Source: Oceanobacillus piezotolerans (GTDB lineage Bacteria; Bacillota; Bacilli; Bacillales; Amphibacillaceae). From it: a stretch of DNA of 64,000 bases. The stretch spans positions 62,001 through 126,000 of the forward strand of contig NZ_RCHR01000004.1 in assembly GCF_003665065.1 (NCBI RefSeq), written 5' to 3'. Positions 53,878 through 62,473 of this stretch are shown here, one piece after another. The position numbers were made by a program, and so were the translations under genes. The notes under the pieces were generated by a model. It was given only the letters and a program-made list of their open reading frames with translations. It was not told the origin of the DNA and ran no database searches. Within the stretch, counting starts at the first letter, position 1; the number at the start of each line of letters is the position of its first letter.

Positions 53878-53887
53878 ACAGTACTGT
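53878..53887. promoter_or_regulatory. Candidate PadR operator at the transcription start
   Basis: The perfect palindrome ACAGTACTGT lies seven bases after TATAAT (53866-53871). The half CAGTACT recurs at 53838-53844. Confidence 0.45.
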
Positions 53888-53923
53888 GTAATAAACAATA
53901 GTGAATCGAGGTGTTTCATCCCA

Positions 53924-54247
53924 TTGAATGTACAATTTAAAAAAGGCGTTCTAGAGCTTTGTGTCCTTGTCCTGCTTGAGAAACAAGATCGATATGGATA
54001 TGAACTTGTCCAGAATATCTCTGACCAAATCGACATTTCCGAAGGTTCGGTATATCCATTGTTGAGGAGGTTAACAAAAGAAGGATACTTTACAACATAC
54101 TTAAAAGAATCAACCGAGGGACCACCAAGGAAGTACTATGCATTAACTGCTGATGGCAGGACATATCTTTATGCGTTATTAGAAGAATGGAAAGTATTTT
54201 CCAATGGCGTCAATCAAATTATAAAGGAAGGTGTACAGAATGACTAA
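53924..54247 (+). CDS. PadR-family transcriptional regulator
   Basis: About 107 residues from the TTG at 53924 (ribosome site GAGGTG ten bases before), giving the usual PadR start MNVQFKKGVLELCVLVLLEKQDRYGYELV, and then a winged helix with SEGSVYPLLRRLTKEGYFTTY and GPPRKYYALTADGR. PadR proteins repress their own operons. It is the first of three overlapping genes (PadR, DUF1700, DUF4097). Confidence 0.9.
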   Translation: MNVQFKKGVLELCVLVLLEKQDRYGYELVQNISDQIDISEGSVYPLLRRLTKEGYFTTYLKESTEGPPRKYYALTADGRTYLYALLEEWKVFSNGVNQIIKEGVQND

Positions 54248-54800
54248 GGAACAATTCTTATCGAAGTTACGGACATCATTGAGAAAACTTCCAGCAAACG
54301 AGATAGAAGATATCATACAGGATTTTGAAGAGCATTTTTCGATTGGATTTGAAAACGGAAAGACAGAGGAAGAGATTTCAGCTTCACTGGGAAATCCACA
54401 GCAAATAGCCAAGGAATTAGTAGCCGCCCATCATGTTGAACAAGTAGAGTCTACCACTACAACAAGCAATATTCTCCGGGCTGTATGGGCAGTAATTGGT
54501 TTAGGTTTTTTCAATTTAATTATTGTGTTAGGACCCTTTCTTGTCTTAGCTTCACTAGTGCTTGCCGGATGGATTGTGAGTGTAGCGTTCACTCTAGCTC
54601 TAATTCCATATCTGATCAATGTGCTTATCCACCCATCTATATTTGATTTCTATGAGTTATTCTTTGCTATTGGACTTTCAGGTGCCGGACTATTTATCGG
54701 AATTGGTATGGTCTACGCAACTCGTGGATTCACACATGGACTCATTCGTTACCTTAATTACAATATACGCGTTGTGAAAGGCGGACTGAAGCATGGATAA
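54240..54800 (+). CDS. DUF1700 (HAAS-type) membrane protein
   Basis: 186 residues from the ATG at 54240 (ribosome site GGAAGGTG). An N-terminal HAAS helical domain (MTKEQFLSKLRTSLRKLPANEIEDIIQDFEEHF and GNPQQIAKEL) is followed by four membrane helices. These proteins are almost always encoded next to PadR regulators and are thought to modulate them or pass a membrane signal. It overlaps the PadR gene by eight bases and the DUF4097 gene by eight. Confidence 0.9.
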   Translation: MTKEQFLSKLRTSLRKLPANEIEDIIQDFEEHFSIGFENGKTEEEISASLGNPQQIAKELVAAHHVEQVESTTTTSNILRAVWAVIGLGFFNLIIVLGPFLVLASLVLAGWIVSVAFTLALIPYLINVLIHPSIFDFYELFFAIGLSGAGLFIGIGMVYATRGFTHGLIRYLNYNIRVVKGGLKHG

Positions 54801-55596
54801 AACGAAAAAGCTTTCCATTATAGCACTTACTTTATTAATAATCGGTATTGTTGGCGGACTTCTAACTTATCCACAAATGAAGGAAGCTGAACCTATTCAT
54901 GAAGAAGTATTAATAGAGGATGAAAACTTCCACTCGATAGAAGTTGCGGCGGAAAGTGCCGAGGTAATCCTTGTCCCGACAAATGATCCATATACAACAG
55001 TTCAGTACACGGCAAGTTCTCATAATGGGATAGATTACAGCTTTGATGTTGATGTAGAAAATGAAACACTTAAAGTAGTATCGGAAGAAGAACAGCTTCA
55101 GTTCGTACAGTTTGACTTTTTACACACCATTCAACAGATCACCATTTCCCTTCCCGAAAAAACGTATGAATCGGTCATAGTTGATGTGATAAACGGAAAT
55201 GTGCAAGTAGAGGATATGGACATAAAAGACGCCCAGGTAGAGACGGTAAATGGAAAATTAGACTTAGCAGATTTGAAGACTTCCAATATTTCCGTTTTTT
55301 CAACGAATGGATCGATTAATCTTGATGGAATTGAAGGCGATCTACAAGGAGAAACGATCAATGGCAGTATTAACGTAAAAGCAGAACATCTTGATCAAAA
55401 CATCCAGCTTGAAAATGTGCATGGAAGTATTGAGATTGAAACAAATGAGGAACCTACCAATGCAACGATTAGTGCAGATGTTGTTCTAGGGAGAGTCGAG
55501 ATATTTGGTAATTCCAAAGAAACAATCGTGTTTGGGGATGGACAACATAAAGTAAATCTATCTTCCGTAAACGGGAAAATTATTGTTAAAGATTAA
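54793..55596 (+). CDS. DUF4097 family protein
   Basis: 267 residues. One N-terminal membrane helix (residues 7-26) is followed by a beta-helix of DUF4097 type: repeated short strands with NGN, NGK, NGS turns (about residues 135-260). It would lie outside the membrane. It is the third gene of the PadR-DUF1700-DUF4097 operon, a common Firmicute module linked to envelope stress, and it is a distant paralogue of the protein at 2613. Confidence 0.88.
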   Translation: MDKTKKLSIIALTLLIIGIVGGLLTYPQMKEAEPIHEEVLIEDENFHSIEVAAESAEVILVPTNDPYTTVQYTASSHNGIDYSFDVDVENETLKVVSEEEQLQFVQFDFLHTIQQITISLPEKTYESVIVDVINGNVQVEDMDIKDAQVETVNGKLDLADLKTSNISVFSTNGSINLDGIEGDLQGETINGSINVKAEHLDQNIQLENVHGSIEIETNEEPTNATISADVVLGRVEIFGNSKETIVFGDGQHKVNLSSVNGKIIVKD

Positions 55597-55599
55597 AAA

Positions 55600-55632
55600 A
55601 AGATGAGGAGCTAGCTGCTCCTCATTTTTCTA
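55600..55632 (+). terminator. Terminator of the PadR operon
   Basis: ATGAGGAGC and GCTCCTCAT flank a short loop and are followed by TTTTCT; it also lies just beyond the stop of the convergent PHP gene. Confidence 0.85.
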
Positions 55633-55635
55633 TGT

Positions 55636-56418
55636 TTAAGAGGCATAAATTGTCGCATAACCTTCTTGATTGATGGTATTTTTGATTAATTTCTTTACAA
55701 GAGTAGCAGATTTCACCTTCAAATGCAGATTAGGAGAGATCACTGTGTGATATCCTCCATTCGTAATCATCCTTTTTAGCTCATCGACATCATTGCAATT
55801 CGTTTCAAAGGTGTTGTAAATACAACCGTATTGCAAGAATTGATGGGTATCACTTCCACCTACAATCGGAAGCTCCAAGCTTTCCGCGAACGAGGTGAGC
55901 TTTTCAACATAAGCTTCGTTAGAATATGAATACAAATCCTTGCCATTTAAATCAAGTGCGTCAAGACGCTTGAGCTGTTCCTTATCAATATGATGAAGTG
56001 GGGTACTTTCACGGAATGGGTGGGCGCCAATCCGCAATACATTGTACTCGTCTGCGATATCCATCAGATCTGCAAATTGGATAAAATGTTCTTTTTCTGT
56101 ATGGGAATCGAGTCTATTGCGAATAGCGAGAATTTCATTCTTATCCCCAATGATCAAAATATGACCGACTTCCTTTACATCTACTTCCATACCTGGAAAC
56201 AGTTTTAACCCTTCCACATTATAATAGCCATCTACATAGGCATAGTGCTCATCTAAATAGTCATAGATATCCTGAAACTTTCGTGTATTAAAATGTTCTG
56301 TCATCGCTAATGCGTCTAACCCCGCATCACTAGCTTCCTTTACCATTTCGCTAAAATATTCTGGCATAAACATCGAGTTTTTTGATATTTTTACATGACT
56401 GTGAAAATCTATTTTCAT
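55636..56418 (-). CDS. PHP-domain phosphoesterase
   Basis: 260 residues. The PHP metal-binding motifs are in order: DFHSHVKIS (residues 4-12), ALAMTEHFN (about 36-44), FPGMEVDV (about 74-81), RIGAHPFRE and VGGSDTHQ near residue 200. Relatives hydrolyse phosphoesters such as histidinol phosphate or nucleotide phosphates. It is the last gene of an operon with an ECF transporter, 21 bases after the T component, so it may act on the imported compound or its phosphate. The ribosome site is GGGAGGA. Confidence 0.88.
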   Translation of the reverse strand: MKIDFHSHVKISKNSMFMPEYFSEMVKEASDAGLDALAMTEHFNTRKFQDIYDYLDEHYAYVDGYYNVEGLKLFPGMEVDVKEVGHILIIGDKNEILAIRNRLDSHTEKEHFIQFADLMDIADEYNVLRIGAHPFRESTPLHHIDKEQLKRLDALDLNGKDLYSYSNEAYVEKLTSFAESLELPIVGGSDTHQFLQYGCIYNTFETNCNDVDELKRMITNGGYHTVISPNLHLKVKSATLVKKLIKNTINQEGYATIYAS

Positions 56419-56439
56419 ATTGTCCTCCCTTTTCTCTCT

Positions 56440-57258
56440 CTAGTACATTCTTGCGATCATAAAAACAAACGTCATATATAGTATAGAAAAAGCTAAAAAG
56501 CCATAATCTCTCCACTCTATTTTAAGATGCTGCAATTTAATTGCTTTCACCTTTGGATGGTTAAAAGCGTATAAGCTTCCTCTTGTTTCCAATGCTTCTA
56601 CCGTTGTCCTCGACCGTTTCGCTGTACTTAGAAGAAGAGGGTAGAAAGACAGCATCGCTATTTTTACAAAATATATGATACTTCGATAATAAAAGATCCC
56701 ATGCTTTTCTGGTGCCTTCCCTCGTAAACGGAAAGATAAAAATACATGATGATATTCTTCTATTAAACTAGGAAGCATGCGGTAACCATAGGCAATACTG
56801 AACGAAACCTGACCAGGCAAACCTATTTTTAGTAAACCGTCACTTAACTTCTCTGGATCCATGGAACAAAAGACGGTGATACTCGCTAAAGAAATAATAG
56901 ATACCTTTATCGTCAACAGAATGAGTGGCATCATAACGGTTAAATCTCCGCCAAACAGAAAGGATACGATTAGTAAGTAGCCACCCTGCCCTAACAATCC
57001 AAGACATAGAATAAAGATGATTAAAGGACTCACCCTAGCCATTATCGTGGTCACTATCATAAAGAGAAGCATCCCTGCTAATAGGATTTCATCATGAATG
57101 AACCAAGGCACTAACCCGAAAAATAGATACCAAATAAACATGGTTCTCGGGTCCAGCCTAGCTAAGAAAGTATTCCCATTTCCATATGCCGTGTTTAATA
57201 GCTCTATTTTAACCTGTTCAACAGATAGCTTATCAAACAGTTTGCGTGCGTAATCCAT
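56440..57258 (-). CDS. ECF transporter T component
   Basis: About 272 residues with five to six membrane helices and the cytosolic coupling helices of EcfT (GLPGQVSFSIAYGYRMLPSLIEEYHHVFLSFRLRGKAPEK; SKRSRTT-like AKRSRTTVEALETRG), whose ARG-type motifs dock on the ATPases. I use the second ATG (57258), since GAGAGGG sits seven bases before it. It overlaps the ATPase gene by 26 bases. Confidence 0.9.
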   Translation of the reverse strand: MDYARKLFDKLSVEQVKIELLNTAYGNGNTFLARLDPRTMFIWYLFFGLVPWFIHDEILLAGMLLFMIVTTIMARVSPLIIFILCLGLLGQGGYLLIVSFLFGGDLTVMMPLILLTIKVSIISLASITVFCSMDPEKLSDGLLKIGLPGQVSFSIAYGYRMLPSLIEEYHHVFLSFRLRGKAPEKHGIFYYRSIIYFVKIAMLSFYPLLLSTAKRSRTTVEALETRGSLYAFNHPKVKAIKLQHLKIEWRDYGFLAFSILYMTFVFMIARMY

Positions 57259-58942
57259 GTTCATCCCTCTCTCTTACTTTCCGGTAGGCAGCTACAAAAT
57301 CATCTACCGAATACTGAAGCTCCATTCCAAGCATACGGCTCAATTCTAAGATTTGCGGAGCCTTAAGTCCTGCTAACTCTAGCAATTTATGATTAAAAAA
57401 GACGGACTCTCGATTCCCATCATGGATGATTTCCCCGTCCTTCATTACGATAATTCGATTTGCCCACTCCGCTACAAGCTGCATATCATGGGTCGCAATC
57501 ACAACCGCCTCTACTTGTTCCTTTAATGAATGAATCAATTTAGTAATATGCTTTCTCGTTGCAATATCTAAATTCGCTGTTGGCTCATCTAGTAGAATGA
57601 TGGATGGATTCATCGCAACACCGATTGCTAGGGAAGCCCGGCGCTGCTGACCACCACTCATCAGCCTTGAATCGCGATCTTGTAAATCTGTTAACTCAAA
57701 CTGAGCTAAGATAGAATCAACTTGTCTTTCATAGTTCTCTACTTTTCTAGCCTTTAGGAAAAACTCTACATCTTTCCGCACATTATCCTCAATAAACATT
57801 TCCTCTGGATTTTGGTAAATATATGTCACCAAATCAGCAAATCTTTCCGGTGGATAATCCCTAGTATCTAATCCTTTTACGTTAACCTTCCCTTTCTCAG
57901 GCTTTACTAGTCCAGTCATTAGTCGCATCAACGAGGATTTCCCTGCACCATTATTCCCTACTAAGGCAATACGGTCACCTTTCTGAAGCGTCACATGAAG
58001 TCCCTTCAATATCTTTTTCTTCTTGCGATTAATCGTTTTATAAGAAAAATGCACATCTTCAAAGGTTACTAGCGATTCCGTCTCTATCTTCATCTCTTGA
58101 GAAACAGCACTCCCTTTCTCCTCATGGACGGTGAAATGCTGAATCCCCTCTTGCAGCTTAATCGGCAACGTGTCTTCAGGGTTTAAATGATAGGCTGCCT
58201 GTGTTACTTGTGGTGGATATATCTGCTTAGAGTACAGCTCTTCCACTGCAACAAGCGCTTCTCGTACTGGCCGCTTCCAAACTACTTCTCCGTCATGCAT
58301 AAGTACAGCTTGGTCGCAATATTCTGCTATAAACTCTGTATGATGCTCAATCACAATGATTGTCACACCGTCTCGTTCATTTAACACTTTTAATACTTCA
58401 TAAATTTCTTCGGCATGTTGTGGATCAAGCTGTGCGACTGGCTCATCAATGATTAATATGTTGGGTTCTAAAGCAATCGCACCTGCCAGTGCTAGCAAGT
58501 GCTTTTGTCCACCACTTAATTGCCAAATAAACTCATCCTCATGACCGACAAAGCCAACCCTCATTAATGCTCTCTTTCCTCTTTCTTTGTAATCACTTAA
58601 CCCATAATTCAATGGTGCAAAGCTAGCATCTTCTAACACACGAGGGCGGACGAGCTGATTTTCGAAATCCTGATATACATAGCCAACCTGATGTGAGAGC
58701 TCTGCCACTTTATGCTCCGAGGTTTCTAGGCCATTTACCGTCACTTTCCCTGAAAAATCCCCAACATAATAATGGGGGATTAAGCCATTGAGCAGCTTAC
58801 AGAGAGTGGATTTCCCACTCCCGTTGCTGCCCATAATGGCGATAAATTCCCCTTCTTCAATTGTTAGTGAAACATCCTTCAATACTGGTTTTTCTGCACC
58901 TGGATATTGAAAGGTAACATTCTCGATGGAAATTAGCGTCAT
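57233..58942 (-). CDS. ECF transporter ATPase with two fused ABC domains
   Basis: 569 residues holding two ATPase domains. Domain 1 (about 1-240) has GSNGSGKST, LSGGQKHLLALA and ILIIDEPVAQLD. Domain 2 (about 290-540) has GNNGAGKSS, MSGGQQRRASLA and IILLDEPTANLD. The fusion replaces the EcfA1-EcfA2 pair, as in YkoD-type dedicated ECF systems. It overlaps the S-component gene by four bases (ATGA). Confidence 0.93.
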   Translation of the reverse strand: MTLISIENVTFQYPGAEKPVLKDVSLTIEEGEFIAIMGSNGSGKSTLCKLLNGLIPHYYVGDFSGKVTVNGLETSEHKVAELSHQVGYVYQDFENQLVRPRVLEDASFAPLNYGLSDYKERGKRALMRVGFVGHEDEFIWQLSGGQKHLLALAGAIALEPNILIIDEPVAQLDPQHAEEIYEVLKVLNERDGVTIIVIEHHTEFIAEYCDQAVLMHDGEVVWKRPVREALVAVEELYSKQIYPPQVTQAAYHLNPEDTLPIKLQEGIQHFTVHEEKGSAVSQEMKIETESLVTFEDVHFSYKTINRKKKKILKGLHVTLQKGDRIALVGNNGAGKSSLMRLMTGLVKPEKGKVNVKGLDTRDYPPERFADLVTYIYQNPEEMFIEDNVRKDVEFFLKARKVENYERQVDSILAQFELTDLQDRDSRLMSGGQQRRASLAIGVAMNPSIILLDEPTANLDIATRKHITKLIHSLKEQVEAVVIATHDMQLVAEWANRIIVMKDGEIIHDGNRESVFFNHKLLELAGLKAPQILELSRMLGMELQYSVDDFVAAYRKVRERDEHGLRTQTV

Positions 58943-59817
58943 CTTGCTATCCTTTCTTCTGGCTCCATTTGTTGTTTATTTTTTCTGTTTAAAATCCATG
59001 TAATCGTGATGATAGCGATAAGTGCTGCAACTCCCATACTTCCCCAGATAAGTAGATTTTGATTTTCTTCGGCAAATGCCAATTCCCATTCAAAGTTAAA
59101 ATCTGTTTCTGATAAGAATTCAAAGAAGAAGGCAGCAGATGCTAATACAACAGCTGATAATAAAAGCTTTGGAGTAACAATATCACCTGTATCATATTGC
59201 ATATTATTATCCCTTGGCTTCATTCCAAGTAAAGGTTCAATTTTCCCATATAGTCTTGGTACGAGATAAAGAGTAGGTAATAAAGCAAATAAAATACCAG
59301 AGAAGAAAATATCATTTAGGAAATAGAAACCTTCAATAACTACAACACTCTCCGCAAGGCCTGGAACAGCTTCCAACTCTTCTACCCCAATCCAAACCTT
59401 TCCGATGTCAACCATCATACTAATAAACTGGTGAACAACCACCGCTGTCATTGCCGCAATTCCGACTTGCATTTTATTTTTCGGATTACGAACTAATGAA
59501 CCAGCAATGTAAATGGCTAATGAGAAGGCAATGAACTTTTCCAGTTCACCAAAGCCGCCAAATTGACCTAGCATAATCTCCCCAAAAATAACCTCACCTA
59601 AGGATGCACCAATCGCAGCATATAAAGGATGAAATAGAATTGCTAATGTAATAGGTATGAATGCAAAATACTCAATAGAAAACTCCAAAGGTCCTAAATA
59701 AAACTCAGGAACCAATTCCGTAATCATGTTAGATAAACCATAGAGCGACATCGATAGGATAAAGACCATCATTTTCTGTGACCGAGTTAACTTGTACCTT
59801 TCTTTCAACTGGCTCAA
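58939..59817 (-). CDS. ECF transporter S component, enlarged type
   Basis: 292 residues starting at TTG, eight bases after GGGAGG. The first ~210 residues form the six-helix S-component core (MITELVPEFYLGPLEFSIEYFAFIPITLAILF; AAIGASLGEVIFGEIMLGQFGGFGELEKF). An extra ~80-residue part adds two helices with an acidic extracellular segment (SETDFNFEWELAFAEEN). Usual S components have about 170-210 residues. It comes first in the S-A-T-PHP operon. The substrate is unknown. Confidence 0.85.
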   Translation of the reverse strand: MSQLKERYKLTRSQKMMVFILSMSLYGLSNMITELVPEFYLGPLEFSIEYFAFIPITLAILFHPLYAAIGASLGEVIFGEIMLGQFGGFGELEKFIAFSLAIYIAGSLVRNPKNKMQVGIAAMTAVVVHQFISMMVDIGKVWIGVEELEAVPGLAESVVVIEGFYFLNDIFFSGILFALLPTLYLVPRLYGKIEPLLGMKPRDNNMQYDTGDIVTPKLLLSAVVLASAAFFFEFLSETDFNFEWELAFAEENQNLLIWGSMGVAALIAIITITWILNRKNKQQMEPEERIAR

Positions 59818-60053
59818 AGATAAAACCTCCCTTTATTTGTTAACTTCATCATATAATAGAAGTATTAAGATAATATAAGTATTAAGTTAATAATGTGTAA
59901 AAAAATAATCATTAATCTCACTTATGTAAAAAAAATTACATCTAATGCTCGTTTTATACAAATACCCTATGTTAGGATAAACCTATAAAGTGAAACTTCA
60001 GCAGGGGACTTAAAGCCAGATAACCTGCAATAATAATATAGGGGGCATATACG

Positions 60054-60887
60054 ATGATAGAATTTAAATGGAATACGGAGAACATGTCACCAAACCAATA
60101 TAAAATGGCTGATTATATTAAGAAAAATCTGCGAGCCGTCCTACTCTCTACCGAGCAGGAGATAGCAAATGCCTTAAATATCAGTATTGCCTCCGTATCT
60201 AGATTTTGGCGTTCCGTAGGCTTCAAGAACTTTAAGGATTTTAAAGCTTATGCAAGAACACAGCTAGAGCCTTCTCCTGCAGGGAAAATGGAGAACATTA
60301 TTAATCAGGTTGAGGAGCAGGAACTGCAATATCACAGTCTCAAGGTTTCCATTAACCATTTGCAAAAGACGATGGAGCACTTTTCCAAAGAAGCATTCCA
60401 ACAAGCAGTTCATGTCATTACAGGTTCAAAGAAAACGTATATTTATGGACAAGGTCCCTCAACCGGACTTTGCGAACTCTTTTATTTTCGGCTCGCACGT
60501 GCTGGTCTGGAGCTGCGCAGATTGGTGAAAGGCGGAAGTGAACTTTTGGAAGACTTGCTGCATTTAACAAAGGATGATGTAGTCGTTATATTTGGATTCG
60601 GTCGCATTCTTCCAGAAGAGAAGGTTATATTCGATTATTCTGAAGAAATTGGCTATAAAACGATTGTCATTACAGATCAATTGGTGTCCGACTTTTCCGA
60701 TCGGGCGGATATATGTTTATTTGCAAGCAGAGGGGAAATGTGGGAATTTCATTCGATGGTCGCACCAACCTTTATGATTGAAAACCTGATCATAGCGATA
60801 GGGATGCACAACAAGGATGAAAACCTGGAACGACTTGAAAAATTAAGTGATCTGCGTAAAAAATATAATCATGATTTACCCAGATAA
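60054..60887 (+). CDS. MurR/RpiR-family transcriptional regulator
   Basis: 277 residues. An N-terminal RpiR helix-turn-helix (LSTEQEIANALNISIASVSRFWRSVGFKNFKDFK, about residues 32-65) is followed by a SIS domain (about 120-260: TYIYGQGPSTGLCELFYFRLARAG; VVVIFGFGR; TIVITDQLVSDFSDRADICLFAS). SIS domains of this family bind phosphosugars. It diverges from the ECF-PHP operon with 236 bases between, so it probably controls that operon. The ribosome site is a run of five G. Confidence 0.9.
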   Translation: MIEFKWNTENMSPNQYKMADYIKKNLRAVLLSTEQEIANALNISIASVSRFWRSVGFKNFKDFKAYARTQLEPSPAGKMENIINQVEEQELQYHSLKVSINHLQKTMEHFSKEAFQQAVHVITGSKKTYIYGQGPSTGLCELFYFRLARAGLELRRLVKGGSELLEDLLHLTKDDVVVIFGFGRILPEEKVIFDYSEEIGYKTIVITDQLVSDFSDRADICLFASRGEMWEFHSMVAPTFMIENLIIAIGMHNKDENLERLEKLSDLRKKYNHDLPR

Positions 60888-60970
60888 GTGAAGAAATACT
60901 CAAGTTTATCGTTTATTAGCTATAGTTTAAAAGATTTTGATTACGTTCACCTATACAGATCCATCGGATA

Positions 60971-61004
60971 GAAAAAAGTCTGTTATCATAGCTGATGACA
61001 GACT
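60971..61004 (-). terminator. Terminator of the HD-GYP/peptide/M50 operon
   Basis: On the minus strand AGTCTGTCATCA and TGATAACAGACT flank a 4-base loop and TTTTTT follows. It lies about 110 bases beyond the M50 stop codon. Confidence 0.75.
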
Positions 61005-61112
61005 GCTCTATTTAAGAAAAAATGGCATTAACAATTTTATTAACATGAATCTCCGTGGTATCTAATGAGAAATAATTAGGTCTTATCTAAAAAACAATAA
61101 TATACCGCTCGG

Positions 61113-62288
61113 CTATTGTACCCGGGCCCTAAACTTTAAATAAACAAGTAATCCAATCATCAACAATGACTGCCCAAGGAATACGATGGCATCCCAAAAT
61201 GCCGCACTATTTATAGGTGCTAAAAGGTTTGGAATGGATATGGAAAATGCATAAATGGCTTGCGGAAGAAAATATCCTATGAAAATGGTAAAAGTAAGAA
61301 CCAATCCAAACAGATAGAAAATACTGTACAGGCGAATTACTTTAGCTTCCCCTTCAAATGCTTCTGTTGTGTTTTCCGTTTTAATAAATGGAAGCCATTT
61401 ACTGAGATATTGCTTCCCACTTTCCATTAAGTTATAGCAGCTTGTTACATTCTCAAATACGTAATATAAGTCTGTTTTCATAAAAAAGCAGCATTGGTAC
61501 ATTGTTTTGATTACAATGTCTAGAACTACAAGGGCAGCAATACTGTTAACAATTGGGGCTGACTCCGGGAAAAGCAATTGTATACTCAAAGCAGCGAACA
61601 GCATAACTTGATCAAAGCTCATTCCACCAAGGTAAAGCATATTTCTTTTTTTGGGGGATAGTTTCCAAGCTGGTGATAAGTCAGTTTCAAACACCACGAA
61701 TAGTAGTCGGTGTCCAATATTCATGTTTGCTGGTAAATCATAGGAACGAATTGCAAATGCATGCCCAAATTCATGAATCATTATTAAAATAAGAGTAATA
61801 GCCATATACGTTATCAAACTAAGGGTAATGGAATCAAATATAAATAAGTCCTGATAATTTGGCAGTAGCCCAGGATTTGATAGAAAGTAAAGTATATTAA
61901 TACATAAAATAGCGAAATAAAGCTTTGTCGTTATTCTATTAAAAAAGAACCTTCCCATCCATGATGGTATCCATGTAAAACCACTTGGAGATTGATTCTT
62001 TTTTGTCAAAGAAACTTCTTCCCCATCTACTTCTTTAACGAGCCCTAATTCTAAGAGCTGTCCTGCAAAATCAATTATATCTACTTCCTCTGCAGGATAC
62101 TTTTGCTTTAAATCCTTTTCTATTTTTTCTAGTGACTCACCATTATTAATGAGATGAATTGCATCAATACATATTTCTGGCATCTCGAAATATTCACCTG
62201 AGAGGGGTTCCTCTACAATATAATGCTTTTTATCTTTACGGATGGTTAGAGGATATAAAGTGAGTTGAGATTTAATGGAAAGATTCAT
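61113..62288 (-). CDS. PqqD-like domain fused to an M50 membrane zinc metalloprotease
   Basis: 391 residues from the ATG at 62288, ten bases after TAGGAGG; an upstream extension of the frame has no ribosome site. Residues 8-90 read like a PqqD/RRE domain (YIVEEPLSGEYFEMPE; NGESLEKIEKDLKQKYPAEEVDIIDFAGQLLELGLVKE). Then come several membrane helices with the zinc motif HEFGH (His172, Glu173, His176) and KTDLYYVFEN (Asp273) as the probable third ligand. B. subtilis YydH is a comparable peptide zinc metalloprotease. The PqqD part should bind a leader peptide, and the protease may cut or export it. Confidence 0.87.
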   Translation of the reverse strand: MNLSIKSQLTLYPLTIRKDKKHYIVEEPLSGEYFEMPEICIDAIHLINNGESLEKIEKDLKQKYPAEEVDIIDFAGQLLELGLVKEVDGEEVSLTKKNQSPSGFTWIPSWMGRFFFNRITTKLYFAILCINILYFLSNPGLLPNYQDLFIFDSITLSLITYMAITLILIMIHEFGHAFAIRSYDLPANMNIGHRLLFVVFETDLSPAWKLSPKKRNMLYLGGMSFDQVMLFAALSIQLLFPESAPIVNSIAALVVLDIVIKTMYQCCFFMKTDLYYVFENVTSCYNLMESGKQYLSKWLPFIKTENTTEAFEGEAKVIRLYSIFYLFGLVLTFTIFIGYFLPQAIYAFSISIPNLLAPINSAAFWDAIVFLGQSLLMIGLLVYLKFRARVQ

Positions 62289-62312
62289 AATAGTTCCTCC
62301 TAGATGGATTTG

Positions 62313-62345
62313 AAAAAGGATGCTAGATTTGTAGCATCCTTTTTT
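62313..62345 (-). terminator. Intercistronic terminator between peptide gene and M50 gene
   Basis: GGATGCTA and TAGCATCC form a perfect hairpin and TTTTTC follows on the minus strand. Leaky terminators here commonly raise precursor output over processing genes in RiPP operons. Confidence 0.8.
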
Positions 62346-62383
62346 AAATAGTTTTTCTAAGTAAAGATTCTTTTTAATAAGTA

Positions 62384-62446
62384 TTAACGAATCCAGCCGC
62401 ACCACCAGCAAGTTACTTTAATTTTATTTAACTTTCGGATTTTCAT
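62384..62446 (-). CDS. 20-residue peptide, candidate RiPP precursor or signal peptide
   Basis: A 21-codon gene with the near-perfect ribosome site AAAGGAGGTGATC just before its ATG. The product starts MKIRKLNKIK and ends VTCWWCGWIR: a strongly basic N-terminal half and a Cys-Trp-Trp-Cys-Gly-Trp core. It starts 28 bases after the HD-GYP stop and is followed by a terminator, then the PqqD-M50 gene. I do not know a described family with this sequence. The composition fits a ribosomally made, modified or disulfide-bonded peptide, but no modifying enzyme is seen locally. Confidence 0.7.
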   Translation of the reverse strand: MKIRKLNKIKVTCWWCGWIR

Positions 62447-62473
62447 TAAGATCACCTCCTTTAACCTGTCACC

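Noticed and set aside
59830-60053. Riboswitch between the ECF operon and the RpiR gene
   Set aside because: A GCAGG...CCTGC hairpin is present near 60000-60030, but I could not match the sequence to any known aptamer.
62289-62411. Longer N-terminus for the PqqD-M50 protein, reaching into the CWWC peptide gene
   Set aside because: The extension starts with an unsupported TTG, overlaps peptide and terminator, and a strong AGGAGG site precedes the ATG at 62288.
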